The notes: generated by a model not told the origin, from the letters alone. A DNA stretch of 64,000 nucleotides from Sphagnum compactum (GCA_965153455.1 OZ234502.1:15469495-15533494), one strand, 5' to 3'; shown: positions 13,215 to 25,304, counted from the stretch's first letter. Numbers and translations are program-made.

Positions 13215-13510
13215 CCAACCAACAAATCACTAAATATCCAAAATTTCGTCGTAGATATTGAAAAACAAACTTATAACTTTTGTCAAACCCAATCGTCATC
13301 TACCAACAAATCACTAATATCTGAAATTTGATCATAGATATTAAAAAACAAACTTAGGACTTATGCCAAACCCAATCATCATCTACCAACAAATCACTAA
13401 ATATCCGAAAACAAACTCATAACTTATAACAAACCCAATCATCATCAACCAACAAATCACTTTAAAATACTTGAAACTTGGTCCTAGATGTCCAAAAACA
13501 AGCTTATAAC
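13215..13510. repeat. Tandem repeat of about 63-85 bp, four units
   Basis: Units begin near 13216, 13302, 13385 and 13448, each with ACCAACAAATCACT. They continue with an 'ata(t)ccgaaa...aaaacaaact(t/c)ata' block and end 'caaacccaatc(a/g)tcatc'. The third unit has lost about 20 bp in the middle. The left part overlaps a random antisense ORF of 116 residues that I do not regard as a gene. Confidence 0.85.
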
Positions 13511-14604
13511 TTATAGTATTGACTTTTTCACCAAACAATGAGGATTCACGGAACTAAGTTCCCTCTTATGTTCAAATTGGGAGGGAGGATAATCTTGTGC
13601 AACATCATGAGCCGACATTTGGGTGTCTTTTTTACTCACCATGGTTTGCGGGTTGAAGGAACAAAACTTTGACACTGAGGAACTTGCACACCCATCTTCG
13701 CCCCTAACGTCCCTTGGCCACCACCAAGACAAGCTTGCTTGCCCAGTTGCACCTGGAAATGGAATGAAAGCATACGACATTAAACAAGTTATACTTTTTG
13801 TTTCATTCGCGTTGTTTGTTGTCACGCATTTCATCACCAGATATCCCTTACTTTGCTTTAAGCCTTCCTTTCTTGCACAGCAACAAAGTGTGGGACATAC
13901 ATACTTTACATAAAGTGCTCCAAAGAATTTCCTAGTGTATGTGGAGGGCACCTTATATCCATCAATATATACACGTGGTCCGTGCTCCTGCGATTAGGCA
14001 CGCCCAAAAATGGCCTGGGGAAAAAAATATTTTCGTTGTTCTCAATGTGTTCCCATCAAGTTCTCAATGTGTTCCCCAATATGTTCCCTATAGCTCCTCA
14101 CTCTATCCCATATCCTTTGCCTTAAGTTCTAGGCTTGTAACTTACATATTCAGCCCAAAGGAGGACATTACAACTTGTCTCTTTTGGGATTGTTAAGTGC
14201 ATTTTTTATTTTTTTCCTAGCAGAATTTTTCTCATTTATCGACAAAGAGATTGTGAAAATTTTGGAATTTTTTTTTTTTCTACTATATATTTTTTTGGGG
14301 TTAAATTTTTTGTCAAATTCTCAATATCAAAAAAATTGAAATTAAAAAAAAGCACCAATCAGATGTCCAAAGCTTGATTTTTATTTTTATTTTCATGTAG
14401 GGCCAATCAAAGATGGCCATCACAAAAGAAAAAAAATTGAACTTTGGGAATCCCCTAGAACTAATTAATATGAGTCAAAATATAGTGCCATATTTAAAAA
14501 GAGAAAGGATCTTATACCTAATGTTTAGGAGTGCTAGAAATCCTATGCTTATGAACAAGTTTCAATAAGGTATCCCACTCTTGATCAATTCATGTTTAGG
14601 CTTC

Positions 14605-14695
14605 CAATAAGGTTCACCTTGTGCTTTACAATGGATAAGTTAAGGCCTATTGGTGCGGGACATACCCAAAATGTGAGGCCAAACTTGGGTACCAC
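14605..14695. repeat. Dispersed repeat A, copy 2
   Basis: This is the second copy of the repeat at 7300-7395 in the same orientation. Just upstream (about 14045-14130) lies another segment that resembles 48505-48590 ('ttctcaa(t/c)(g/a)tgttc...cctcact(c/t)t(a/g)tcccatatcct'). The region is therefore a patchwork of old repeats. Confidence 0.6.
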
Positions 14696-14929
14696 CCCAT
14701 CCTAAGCCCCTTAATTTTTTGCCCTTGTCTTAGGGCTTTGTCCTATACTTTGCACAAGATGGATTTATCAAATGGAAACGTACTTAATTACTAAAACTAA
14801 CCCCCCCCATGTTATTTGTGTTATTCTCTACTTGAACCCATGTGAGAAACTCCTTGATGGTGGCTTTTCTTGCATTATTAATGGCTCGATGCTAATATGA
14901 AAATACTACATTACTTTGGAAAAATAAAA

Positions 14930-15249
14930 ATAAATATGTTGCTTGTAAGATGATGTTGGCAATGGAACATTCTTTTCTTTTTTCCTATGTTGTATTATTC
15001 GTCATTTTAAGTCCAATTCCACCATGATGATGCATGCACATGAATTTTTTTTCAAACTATAGGTAAATGCATAAGAAGAGAAATGAATGAATATAAATAT
15101 GTTGCTTGTAAGATGGTGTTGGCAATGGAACATTCTTTTCTTATTTTCTAGGTTGTATTTAGTCATTTTAATCCAATTCCACCATGATGATGCACATGAA
15201 TTGTTTTCAAACTATAGGTAAATGCATAAGAAGAGAAATGAATGAATAG
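14930..15249. repeat. Tandem duplication of about 160 bp
   Basis: The block from 14930 ('aaatatgttgcttgtaagat') to about 15092 is repeated from about 15093 to 15249. There are few substitutions and several small deletions, for example loss of one 'gcat' in the 'gatgatgcatgcacatgaa' segment. High identity suggests a fairly recent event. No gene is involved. Confidence 0.9.
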
Positions 15250-15802
15250 AGAACAGCTGACTATCTCTTATTTTGGGATACTACTTATATTGGTTGTAAG
15301 CACACATTGAAATCCTAATTTCCAAAGTTCTGAGCTGACCTAGATGAGCACTTCTAGTAACATACTAGATTCATGTTCCCAACACTCCAAAATTTTCTCT
15401 TTTTCAAAATTTCCAAAATCTCCAAAATCTACTACTCATCATCCAACTAGAGTCATTTGTTAAATTTCTCACCTTACATTTTCCCAAAAAGTTCTCGGGA
15501 AAAGGAAAAAAAGGGAAAAAGATTAAAACAAAAAAAAAGAAAAAAAGAAGTCTTGGTATGTAAACCAAAGAACCACCATCACCCCCACCAAACCCAACAC
15601 CAAAGTTGAAGACTAAGGAGATTTTAAAAGGCCCTACTAAATCTAGGCTTGGTTTTGTCAAAGTAAAATATACACTTGGGTCCCATGGTGTGAGGTTGTT
15701 ATGCCCACAACATGTGTTGGGAAAGACCATTTCAACCTCATATACAAAGACTAAACAAAATTCTCTATTTTGGAGGCCATCCTATTGCATGGATTGGGGG
15801 AT

Positions 15803-15985
15803 CATTTCATAGCAAGAGATTTCATGCAGCAACACATGAGGTCGAGAGTCATTTCAAAGCGAGAGATTTCATGTAACAAGTAACAACACACTAGGTTGGG
15901 AATTATTTCATAACAAGGGATTTCATGTAACAAGTAACAACACATTAGGTTGAGAATTATTTCATAACAAGAGATTTCATGTGAG
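15803..15985. repeat. Tandem repeat of about 56 bp, four units
   Basis: Each unit contains 'atttcat(a/g)(a/g)caagagatttcatg' followed by 'taacaagtaacaacaca(c/t)taggttgggaattatttc' or a diverged version. Units become more alike towards the right, a usual sign of serial duplication. The array accounts for the repetitive antisense ORF in this region. Confidence 0.85.
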
Positions 15986-15989
15986 AACA

Positions 15990-16836
15990 AAACAGGTTTA
16001 ACATCCAATCCTGAACTCCAACATGTAAAGGATGTCAATAGTATGGTTTTGTGATGCTCAAATGCCCAATGCCCAGAAATAATCTTATATGGATGGATTG
16101 GTAAGCCCTGTTTAGGGTTTAGGGCTTTTAGGGTTTCGGGGCTAGAATCGAGGATAGACGTTTTCATGTTCTGAGAGGGCACAAAACAAATATCAAGAGC
16201 GGAAGTCTGAGTGAACAGGATTTTCCATCTTCCTCCAAAACAGCAAAACCAAAAACAAAAATTGTCGGGTTTCAAAACATACACACACAAACACACTCAC
16301 ACTTTCGTGAATGAAAAACTTGAAGATCGATTCGCACCCATTCTTCAGGTAAAGCTCAGAGAATTTCTTCCCCCACTTTCATGAATGAAAAAAACTTGGA
16401 GATCCATCCATCCATCCATCCACCCACCGCAAGGTCGAATGTAAAAGTTGAAAGAAATGGTTTTGTTCAAGAAAAAGCTCAGAGGATTACTTAATTATCC
16501 TCACACCACCTTCTTCCAGACTGCAAAGCAAGGCTTCCAGGGGGACTGCAAGCTCACTAAACCCTGTTAGAAGATGGGGTGTTTCTTTTAGGAAAAATTA
16601 AGGGAAAAAAACACAAGTTTGCTACAAAGGAATTTTTTTAATTTAAAAAAATCCCTATATATAACACTAGAAGATCATAGGAGACACAAGTTGAGAATAA
16701 ATAAAATTAAAAAAAAAAAAAATTCTCTTTGCAAGGCTCATAAACAAATTGAGCAAATTATAAATAATTTTCCCATTGTAAATTTCTGTACTGAGATGAA
16801 GAAGAAAATACACTGCTCAAGAAGAGGAAGGAAATT
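15990..16836. other. Spacer upstream of the PRM1-like gene
   Basis: No exon is supported. There is a telomere-like patch at 16110-16136 (TTTAGGGTTTAGGG with flanking degenerate copies) and a run of 'tccatcca' near 16403-16420. The sequence could hold promoter or distal 5' leader of the gene that starts near 17384. Confidence 0.4.
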
Positions 16837-17370
16837 GTGTTGTGAAGAAGAAGAAAGAAGAAGAAGAAGAAGAAGACGAAGAAGAGACAGAATTTCAGGA
16901 AGAGTTCATGAGATTCATGAAGACCCTTGAAGAAGACTAGATGAGACTAGATTCATGTTTTGTGATGGAGAAGACAAAAGGAGAGAATTGCCAAAAAAAT
17001 GAAAGAAGAATTCATTGCAGGAGCAGCCTAATAATGATGATGATGATGGCATAGCTCTACTAAGGACTGTAGAAAAATTTCAGAGGCAAGCTCTAGGACC
17101 CAGGGAAGGAGCAAATCTGGACGATTTCGCACTTGAGAGTCTTCTTCTTCTTCTTCTTCTGCTGCTGCAAGGTATGGATCATGCATGATACACCAGTTGA
17201 GGATTGCATCATCAAGAAGAAGAAGAAGAAGAAGAAGAATTAATTCTCGAGCAGAATTCCTGAACAGAATTTCTTGAGCAGAATTCTTCAACAGAATTTC
17301 TTGAGCAGAATTCTTCAACAGAATTTCTTGAGCAGAATTCTTCAAACAGAATTTCTTCAGCAGAAGTCTT
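16837..17370. repeat. (GAA/TTC)n tracts and a 27-bp tandem repeat in the likely 5' leader
   Basis: GAA/AGA triplet runs lie at about 16837-16887 and 17214-17240, and a TTC run at about 17139-17163. At 17253-17370 a 27-bp unit ('cagaatttcttgagcagaat' plus 'tcttcaa') is repeated about four times. Because the period is a multiple of three, the antisense strand stays open and gives a spurious 105-residue ORF. The tracts sit directly before the predicted start of the PRM1-like gene, and TTC runs continue inside its first intron (17664-17689). Confidence 0.85.
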
Positions 17371-17383
17371 CAACAATCTGCAC

Positions 17384-20300
17384 ATGATGAGAACTAGTCT
17401 AGTACCATCTGCTTCAAGCTGGATTCCAGCTGCTCCCCCGGGCAGCAGCTCTGCAGCTGGCCCCCCTCAGATGATGATCAGACCAATGAATTCAGCTCGG
17501 ACTTTGCTCATACTCTTCTTGCTCACAATTCTAGCAATCGATAGAACTCTATGCCTCCCTGTGCAAGCAGCTCAATCCGCAATCCAAGAGCAAAGGAATC
17601 AACGTCGCGGTCGAGGTTGGTCCACGAGGTACGACTCAGACCAGCTGCTACCGTCGCGGACTTCTTCTTCTTCTTCTTCTTCTTCTTCCAGAGTCGACGA
17701 GCTGGCGCTGTCGAACCTCCTGCATCCAGTACTTCCAGCTATAAGAAGAAGCTTCCAAATCCGTGGTATAGATCTCGTGCAGCTGGCTAAGCTTCTCCTT
17801 CTTCTGCAAGTCTAGAGTCCTAACTCTCTCTCTCTCTCTGTTGCTTAGTACAATTGCATTCTCGAAGCTGAATTCCGTTGACAAAGTTCCATGTTTGTTG
17901 CATGCACCACTAGCAGAAAAAGATAGTAGAGCAAGGAGGAGGAGGGTGCTTACAGTAGTACAAAGCAGCAGCGAATTCAGGCCTTTGGCTCCCAAGAGCG
18001 ACCGCATTGATCCTCTGGACCACTTCAGGAAATACAAAGACGGCTACAATCTGAAGAGCAAACACTACTGGGCGGTAAAGCTCATGGACTCCAATCAAGT
18101 CGAAACTCAATTTCTGCCGTGTGATTTTCTTTCTCCCTGTGATGATGAGAAGAAGCTCTTTTGTTGTTGCATGGATCGATGCAGGTAAGAAGAAGAAGAA
18201 GAAGAAGCTCAGATCTATTGGGGTGGATGGGTGCATGGGGTGGGTTTGGTTTTCTGCTGCTGCTGCTGTTGCATGCATGCATGCATGCAGTCAGTGATCT
18301 TCACAGGAATCTATGGATATGCAATTGCAGCAGCATGGACACTCTTGGGTCTTCTCTTGTCGCTCATCGCTTGCTGCAAGTACTGTCTTAGACTCCGTGG
18401 CAACTCAGATTCTCGTTACAAAAGACCACATGATTCTTCTGGAATGTACTGGATTCCTGGTCTCGTCATCTCCATCCTCTCTGCAATTGCCATGTATGAA
18501 CTTGTCTCCTCCTCGTCTTCCCTGTTTCCAAACCCACACAGTGAATTGCACTTTGTCTTGTTAGCTTTTGTCTTGTTGGTCGAGAATTCTCTCAAAAGAG
18601 AGAGAGAGAGTTGAGGAGATTTGGGTGATGTGTTGTTGGGTTGCAGAGGATGTGGAGTGGTGCTCTACATAGCGAGCAAGGAGTGCAAGGACAAGGCTTA
18701 CAATGTGGAGGACGTGATCCTGGAAGCTGCACAGAATGCAACGAACTCCATCACCACAGTCTCCTCCAAGCTTGCGAGTGTGCAAGCGACTTTGCAGCCT
18801 TACAGCTCTGCCAGCTTTGTGACATCCGTGAACTCTATTGAAACCACGTTGAACAAGACTGCCGCCAATGTGCAATCCAAAGTGCTTGTCAACAAGAAGA
18901 CTTACAAGCAAATCGTCCAAATCATGCAAGAAGACTTCCCCCCCCAGGCTTTGTGTCTCGGCCTGACTCTGTGTCCCGAGCTCCCTCCCTCTGGGTCTGC
19001 TCTGTGTTTTTTTCTGCAATCTGGTACTATGTGCTTTTGTGTCTTTTGCTGCAATTTTGGTGTCTGATTTTGTGTGTGTGTGTGTTTTGCTGCCTGCAAT
19101 ATGCTGTGTGGTTGTGTGTGTTTTTTCTTGCAATTTTGGTGTGATTTAAATTGTTATTTTTGCTGCAATCTGGTATGTGATTTTTTTGTTGTTTCTTGCT
19201 GCAATCTGGTGCACAATTTTGTGTTTTTCTGTGGTCTGGTGTGTGTGATTTTGTGTTTTCTGTTGCAATCTCATGTGTGAATTTTTGTTTTTTCCAACAA
19301 TCCAATCTTCCAAATGTCATGTTTTTGCTGCAGCAGTGTATTGTTTCCTTACAGATTCCTTAAAGATTTTCAGAATGTTTTTTCTGTTTGTGTTTTGACA
19401 GATGGATTGTGTTGCTAGTGATCATATCAACCACTCTCTTCCTTATCATCTGTGGACTTGGTACACACCTCTGCCCCTTTCCAACTCTTCTTGTGTCTTT
19501 TGCACCAAGACTAGCTTGATGGCCTGCTACAGACCTGTTTACTTTTCTGGTACCATGATATCTGTGGTTGTTGGTTTTATGTAATCATTTGATTTTCAAG
19601 AGTAATCCTTAAGTCCTCAGAATCAATGATTTCTCCACCTGAGATACGCACTGTTGTTGTATGAAAAATTTCTTCAGATTTTTGTCTTTGTTATAGCATT
19701 GAAAATGATTAGAGATTTTTGGTTCAGAGTCCTGTTTAGTTCCTTCTGCTGTTGATCCTTTGGTCTGAAGTCACTATAAGGGTCAGAGCAATTACACAAA
19801 AATCTCCGCTGGGTTTAGTTGCAAGAAGAATATTATAGCATGTTGTTGGTTCAGAGTCCTTTTAGATTTCTTCTCTTGATTCCCCCCTTTTTTTTTTCTT
19901 TGCAGTCTCGACATTTCTGAGGTGGACGAGATTCTTTTCTTTGTAAGTCTCTGTGTCTGTTTGTAGCTGTTTCAGATGCTGCCATGATCCTTACTTCCAT
20001 GGGTAATATAGGCCTTGTTTGATTTAAGCAGCACACCCAGTAGGTTTTTTACGAAATCAGGTTAAGATTCAGTTCATATTGTTTCAAAGAAATTGACAGA
20101 ATTCTTGTCAGAATGATAGTATCAATTTTCCATCTTGGATTCAGATAACCTTTGGAGAGCTCACCCTGAAACTGACCGAATTCTTGCTGTTTTGTTGATG
20201 GAATAGTATTATAGTCGTGACCTGGATTCTGACGACCGTGACATGGCTGACATTTGGAATCCTTTTTGCCACCCACAAGTAGGTACATCCTGTCCTCATC

Positions 20301-21954
20301 ATTCAAACAGTAATCTTTGGAACCTACTATTGGCAGAGTTTGGAGAGCTCCATAACAGAATTGCTTACAACCGATGCAGCAATGCAATACTTATAGATCA
20401 TGGGTCTGAGCAATTGGCATGATGCATGGTTTGTCATGGAAACTCAAATCTGTTGTGATTTTTAGGCCTTTAGTCCTGACAAAGGGTGTGGGATTGGGGT
20501 ATATACTTGGATGGGAACAGTGTGGTGTCAGACACATGCTTGTCATTGCAAGAGTACCTACAAAACCCAGTTAACACCACACTTAGTACCGTGCTCCCCT
20601 GTGCTGCTCTGGCTGCAGCCAATGCAACCTACCGGTACACTCGCATTGACATCGACGGTGTTATTAGAACTGTGCATTCACTCAACCCCAAAACCATCAC
20701 TTTCCTACCTACTGAAGCTTTCTTTCTCCTTCATTTTCCTTACTCAAAAATTTGGCCTTTGACTTTGCCACAGAAACTGTTTGTTCCTCACACATATGAG
20801 CAAAAATTCCAACAAGATAGATGACACTTTTATGGTGTTGGAATTTTGCAGCAAAACAAAACATTCATGGCCTATGCACAGGGCATCACCAGTCTTACAG
20901 GCTTGTGTGACCCAATTGGTCCAGCACCTGACTACTCATATACTGGCATTTGCCCTAACAACACGCTTCCTCTTGGTGACCTGCAAGAAGTGAGTAATCG
21001 ACCACCTGATAAACACATTGCTTTTTGCAATCTGCGTTCACAAAAGCTCACACTAAAAACAAGCACCCCATGAAAATCTAATGAATTCATGGGAATTTGG
21101 ATTTGACAAGTGTTTTAAATATGTTGCGCAGGCAAATAACTGCATGCTGATAGAAAGCCTATATCCATAAGACCAAACTTTCCAAAGTTCTACACCCTCC
21201 TGATGGAGAGAAAATGTTTCCAACTTGTTTGAGTGAAGGGACTGTTGTGCTCTGCAATCCTCAAAGAGAAGCTGAGCATAGAGTATTTTCCATGACCTGG
21301 AATTGATGTTATGGGTGTTGGCAGGTGATAGCACCCTTGGTGTGTAATGAGACCAGTTCTACACAATGCGGAAGTGGTCAAGTAATCACCAAGCAACAAA
21401 ATGACTCATTTACTGATCTTAGTAATGGTAAGCTCCTTCTGCGGTTGTCCACAAGTCTCCTGTATTCCCATGCATACTAATTTCATTTTCTACAAAACCA
21501 TCATCAAAAAAATCACAACAGATGATGATCATCAATCAGAGAATCAAGTTTGATTCAAGCAGAAGAAAATTTCAAAAAAGAGAGAAGCATCTGGAAGTTG
21601 AAAAACCTGTGCTCATGGGTGATGACTATTGTCGGGGTGGCTGTGCTGGTGGTGGGATATCAAGCAGCTGGTCAGACCATCCTGGACACTTTCCCCTTAC
21701 TGGATGGACTCACAAACTGCTCATTTGTGACAAATACAGTATCAATAATAGTTACACAGCAATGCAGAGCGGTGAACACTGCCATCAACCACCTCTGGAT
21801 TGCATTCGTTGTGATGTGCTCGCTGCTGGTCTTTCTCATTGCATTCTGGGACATTGCCAACAGGCTGAATGCAGAGCAACACTACCTAGTCAGTATCATA
21901 CCCCAAGATACAGTCCCATACAATTCTGGGCCTTACAGTGTGATTGTAAAATAG
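17384..21954 (+). CDS. Plasma membrane fusion (PRM1-like) multi-pass membrane protein
   Basis: Eleven exons join in phase: 17384-17628, 17969-18074, 18291-18493, 18647-18925, 19402-19460, 19906-19942, 20207-20278, 20521-20671, 20852-20989, 21325-21427 and 21563-21954, giving 594 residues. The family is the plant group with At2g25270, At1g80540 and At2g12400, distantly related to yeast Prm1. Its biochemical role is not established. The N-terminus holds a signal-like segment (ARTLLILFLLTILAI). The hallmark DPLDHFRKYKDGYN...KHYWA block follows. Then come hydrophobic segments IYGYAIAAAWTLLGLLLSLI, YWIPGLVISILSAIAMI, WIVLLVIISTTLFLIICGL and a WILTTVTWLTFGILF segment. A Cys-rich extracytoplasmic loop (SDTCLSLQEY, NTTL, LPC) and a last membrane segment (LWIAFVVMCSLLVFLIAFW) complete it. 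Exon 4 appears to end at a GC donor (18926), because that alone joins cleanly into the third membrane segment. The start could instead be 17474 or 17486. The 3' acceptor of exon 11 may be three bases upstream. Confidence 0.82.
18269..18290. repeat. (GCAT)n tract abutting a splice acceptor
   Basis: Tandem GCAT copies end exactly in the CAG acceptor of exon 3 of the PRM1-like gene. Length changes here would alter the distance from the pyrimidine-rich stretch to the acceptor. Confidence 0.8.
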
Positions 21955-23136
21955 CATCATTAATATGTTTAATCACATTGTTGCTCCATAGAGACGAAAA
22001 AGTTCCGTGGAGTGGAGTCATTTTACATAGAGTTTCACTGTAGCCTGTAGGACAGTACTTGCTGTCACTTCAAGTTGTTATTGCAGAGCTGGCCCTCATA
22101 TCTCTTGGCTATGATCAGAAACATGAATAGATGGAGATACACATTTCAATAAAACCCCTGCAAAATCCTCAATTCAATCTATATAATTCTTGTACAATGT
22201 CATCAGTTCAAACAGTGAAAGTAAACTGTCTCAGACTTTCCCTTTTGTGTCAGGCAAACCATCTACATATCTATAAGATTGCAGGAGAGACTGCACCATA
22301 ACAATTTACCTTCAATTACCAAAAAAAAAATTCAGTACACTTGTAACCTTATGAGTGAGACCAATACCTTCATCAGGAATAGCAGGATGAGCAACCATGA
22401 CTAGTGACTTCATCAACCCCCAACAGTTGGACAAAAGTGTGATCTACATGTGTATTTCAATGACAATGCATTGCCAGTAAAATACAGTCAAGAAATGAGA
22501 GTCAAAGTCTTCATTGAACCAAGAAAGTCCCCCCATCTTCTGCAGGTTGAACTTGTAGCTGTGCTTCCTCCACTGAATGAAGATTTCACATCAGGTTTCA
22601 CAACCAATATATATGTTGCAACCCAATGACAGACCAGTTTCGAACTAAAAATTTCTAAATGATTGAAGGAACAATCTGCAATGCAAGAAATGAGTAGTTT
22701 GTTCCATGAAGGAAGGATGTCACATCCCAGAGTTCAAAACAGTAGAAGTGCAGAACAGAAACATGAGACTGGAAGGCAACTAGACTACTGACATTTTGGC
22801 AAACCAATTGCAGAGAAATGAGCAGCCAAATGTATCAATTCCAAAACACTTTCACATAGCCCAATTTCTAACTCTCAATGCTTCTACCATGCTAATAATA
22901 CCAGTTTGAGCCATCCCAAACTCCACTCTTGGACAGCAAACCAATAAAGCCAGACATTTCAAATAGGAGACCAACTTGTTTGAGTACAATGGCTCATGCA
23001 TGTACATATGTGAGAAGAGCAAAATCTCACAAAAAATTCATAACTGAGCCTGAGTGGGTGAAGATAAAACAAGTCACCTAATCAAGACTGCATCTCTACA
23101 TATACACCCACAAAGCAGACAATGAAGATGAAGAAC
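21955..23136. other. 3' side of the PRM1-like gene and spacer
   Basis: The first few hundred bases are probably 3' untranslated sequence ('caataaaa' near 22148 could be a polyadenylation signal). I found no further exon. The right end adjoins the last exon of the uL13 pseudogene on the other strand. Confidence 0.4.
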
Positions 23137-24600
23137 CTAAGCTTTGTAGCTGATTGGCACCAAGGTTTCATGCAAAGGGCTAATCTGCTCCTCCACACAC
23201 TTTGCAGCCTTGAGATGAAGCTGGATGAGCAGGTTCTTGCACTCATAAAACACCTTGGACTTGGCCTTCCACTTCTCCTGCAGTTCCTGTCGAAAAACCA
23301 AAACAATACCCCCCAAACAAATCCAGTCAAATTCTTTGGCAAGTCTGCCTGCACATCCAGTTGCAACCCAGGGTTTCGGGTTTAGGGTAAACCCTAAACC
23401 CTAAACGTTTTCAACTTCAAAACCTTAATGACTAACCAGGGGGACCTCATCACACACCAAATCTGAGATCTGACCTGAGCTGCCAAGGATTCCAATCAAC
23501 ACCCTCTCCATCACTTTGTTCTGTAAAATTAACAAGGGGTAGTAGAAATCACACCTTGATGGTGTCATAATGGTGCCAGCCAACCTCAGTAGACAAGTGA
23601 CCTAACAGGTAGGACTTGTGCCCTGGCTGCAATCTCAGTACCCTGCATACACCCAGCCAAACAAGACTATCAAAAAAAATCACATATCTATGGAGATTGC
23701 GGAGAAAACTCCACAACAACTCCTCCAAGGTAATCATTGTCTCAGTTCAAGCAAACACTAGAACGACAAGAATGAGTGCAGCAGTGATAATCTTCGGCTC
23801 AGAAAGCAATCAACAATGACAAATCAACAGAAAAAGGAGATATTGTCATGAAACAAAGCAATAGACATTAGGAGGGCAGCCTTGTGAAGTGGTTGGCATT
23901 TCAGCAGTGGCAAAAGGCAATCAAAACTACAACAGTCATAGAATGCTAGGGAAAGGTCAGCAACAACTCACTTGAGTGCATCCTGAATCACCATTCTCTT
24001 TCTCTAGTCATACGGAGTGGGAATTCCCTCAAAGACCTTCAACTGCTCCAATGCTACTGCTCCACGCTTTGTTTTGTGAGGAATCATTAACAAAACTGAA
24101 AAATTGCATCAGAAAGTCATGCACACTCACGCAAGCTCCCACTATTTTTCTCTTGAAGATGATGATGAGTCAATCAAGTCCAACAAGAACACTGAAACAA
24201 AAACATATCAAATCCATCTCTCCATATCCATGTCTCTTACACATGCACACCTTGTCAATGCTGACTGCACAAACAAAGCTCTTGCTTTCCTATGGCCTGC
24301 ACACTGAATTCCTTTCAAAAAAGGCTTTGCAGATACCAGAACTACCAATAGAACCATGGAAAAGAAGACTTGTCCCTCTCTCTGTGACAAGTGTAACAAC
24401 AACAAAAAACTCGCTCACTCACTCACTCACCCCTGGATGGTTCTCCAGAGAATGCGTGCCGGCACACGGAAGTGAATAGAGCCCTTGCTGGACATGGTGT
24501 TCATCCCCTTCCTCAAAAACCTCAAGTCCTTCACCTTTTGCCTCACAAGCCCGCCTGATAGACATATCTCCTCGCACCGCACTAGTATCAGGTTGAGAGC
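23137..24600 (-). pseudogene. Ribosomal protein uL13 (L13a) pseudogene, introns retained
   Basis: Four exon-like blocks on the minus strand follow the uL13/RPL13A sequence in order. They are 24431 to about 24600 ([19 protein letters not shown] ... ILWRTIQG), 23972 to about 24085 ([20 protein letters not shown] ... RKRMVIQDALK), 23555-23642 ([20 protein letters not shown]...HYDTIK) and 23137-23286 (ELQEKWKAKSKVFYECKNLL ... to the stop). Several intron boundaries still have GT/AG and correct phase, so this is a decayed duplicate, not a processed copy. It is broken in three ways. A TAG replaces a lysine codon in the P-Y-D-K-x-K-R-M-V block (24004-24006). The acceptor before the second block is lost: the only nearby AG leaves 7 extra bases and shifts the frame. 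The first coding exon (M-V-S-G-S-G...) was not found. The C-terminal block is also unusually diverged for a protein under such strong constraint. Confidence 0.82.
23376..23406. repeat. Head-to-head telomere-like repeats
   Basis: GGGTTTAGGG is followed at once by TAAACCCTAAACCCTAAAC, so plant telomere-type units meet in opposite orientation and form a palindrome. It lies in the intron between the last two exons of the uL13 pseudogene. Confidence 0.9.
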
Positions 24601-25304
24601 ACCACCACCACAAAATCGCAAATTCCCCCCTTCTCAGCTCTCACAATCATCTTTCCAAAAACATCCTCGCCTCGCAATCTCTTCTCTAATGCTTCAAGAA
24701 GACAGGAAACATCAAGCCATCATCAGCAGCGTCGTCGTCTCGTCCTCGCCGTCTTCTTCCTGCAGCTCCAAAGCCCCGAACCTAACCCAGACCGTATTCC
24801 GAACCTTGGCGTGCGTGCGTGCGTCCTCCGCCTGATTCTCTCTCGTGAGCATTTGGATTTCTAAAGAATAATTTTCTCTTCGCGCTTGGAAAGTTTGTGT
24901 TTCCTGGCGTAACTAGTCTTGCATTGGTCTCTGCATGTTGTCAGCATTTGTCGTTTCTCTGTAGACTAATTGCGTGCGTTTCTCTTGTAGATTTGTTAGT
25001 TTCTGGTCGGTTTCTCTTGAGCGTGCTTGCGTGCTTGCGGTGGACGAAGATATTGTTCTCGCAGCAGCAGGTTGCATTGGCGTTTGCTCCATCTCCCAGG
25101 AAATATTGTTCCGCGACTGCTCTACGCCTTCTTGTCGCTGTGTTTTCTCCCCGTATCGACAGTTTCTCTTCTTCACTCCGGTTTTGTATCGCGTTTGAAG
25201 TCTTCAACTCGTGCTCGTTCCTAGATTGTCTAGTGCGGCGGACTTGCTGCCAGGTTTCTGTTTTTGTTCAGGTCGAGGTTTGTTGCTGGAGGCCGGAGAA
25301 GAAA

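Noticed and set aside
13511-13951. Minus-strand ORF of 146 codons
   Set aside because: There is no recognisable domain or splice context, and it begins in the tandem-repeat region. It is treated as chance.
17028-17345. Minus-strand ORF with repeated KNSAQEILL
   Set aside because: It is generated by the 27-bp tandem repeat and TTC tracts in the leader of the plus-strand gene.
18561-19133. Minus-strand ORF of 190 codons
   Set aside because: It is antisense to exon 4 of the PRM1-like gene, and its Thr/His-rich end reflects a TG-rich intron.
24897-25280. Separate gene upstream of the KHZ-type start
   Set aside because: It is in frame with the KHZ protein and most likely leader sequence. It is kept as a finding on a possible extension and not called as a gene.
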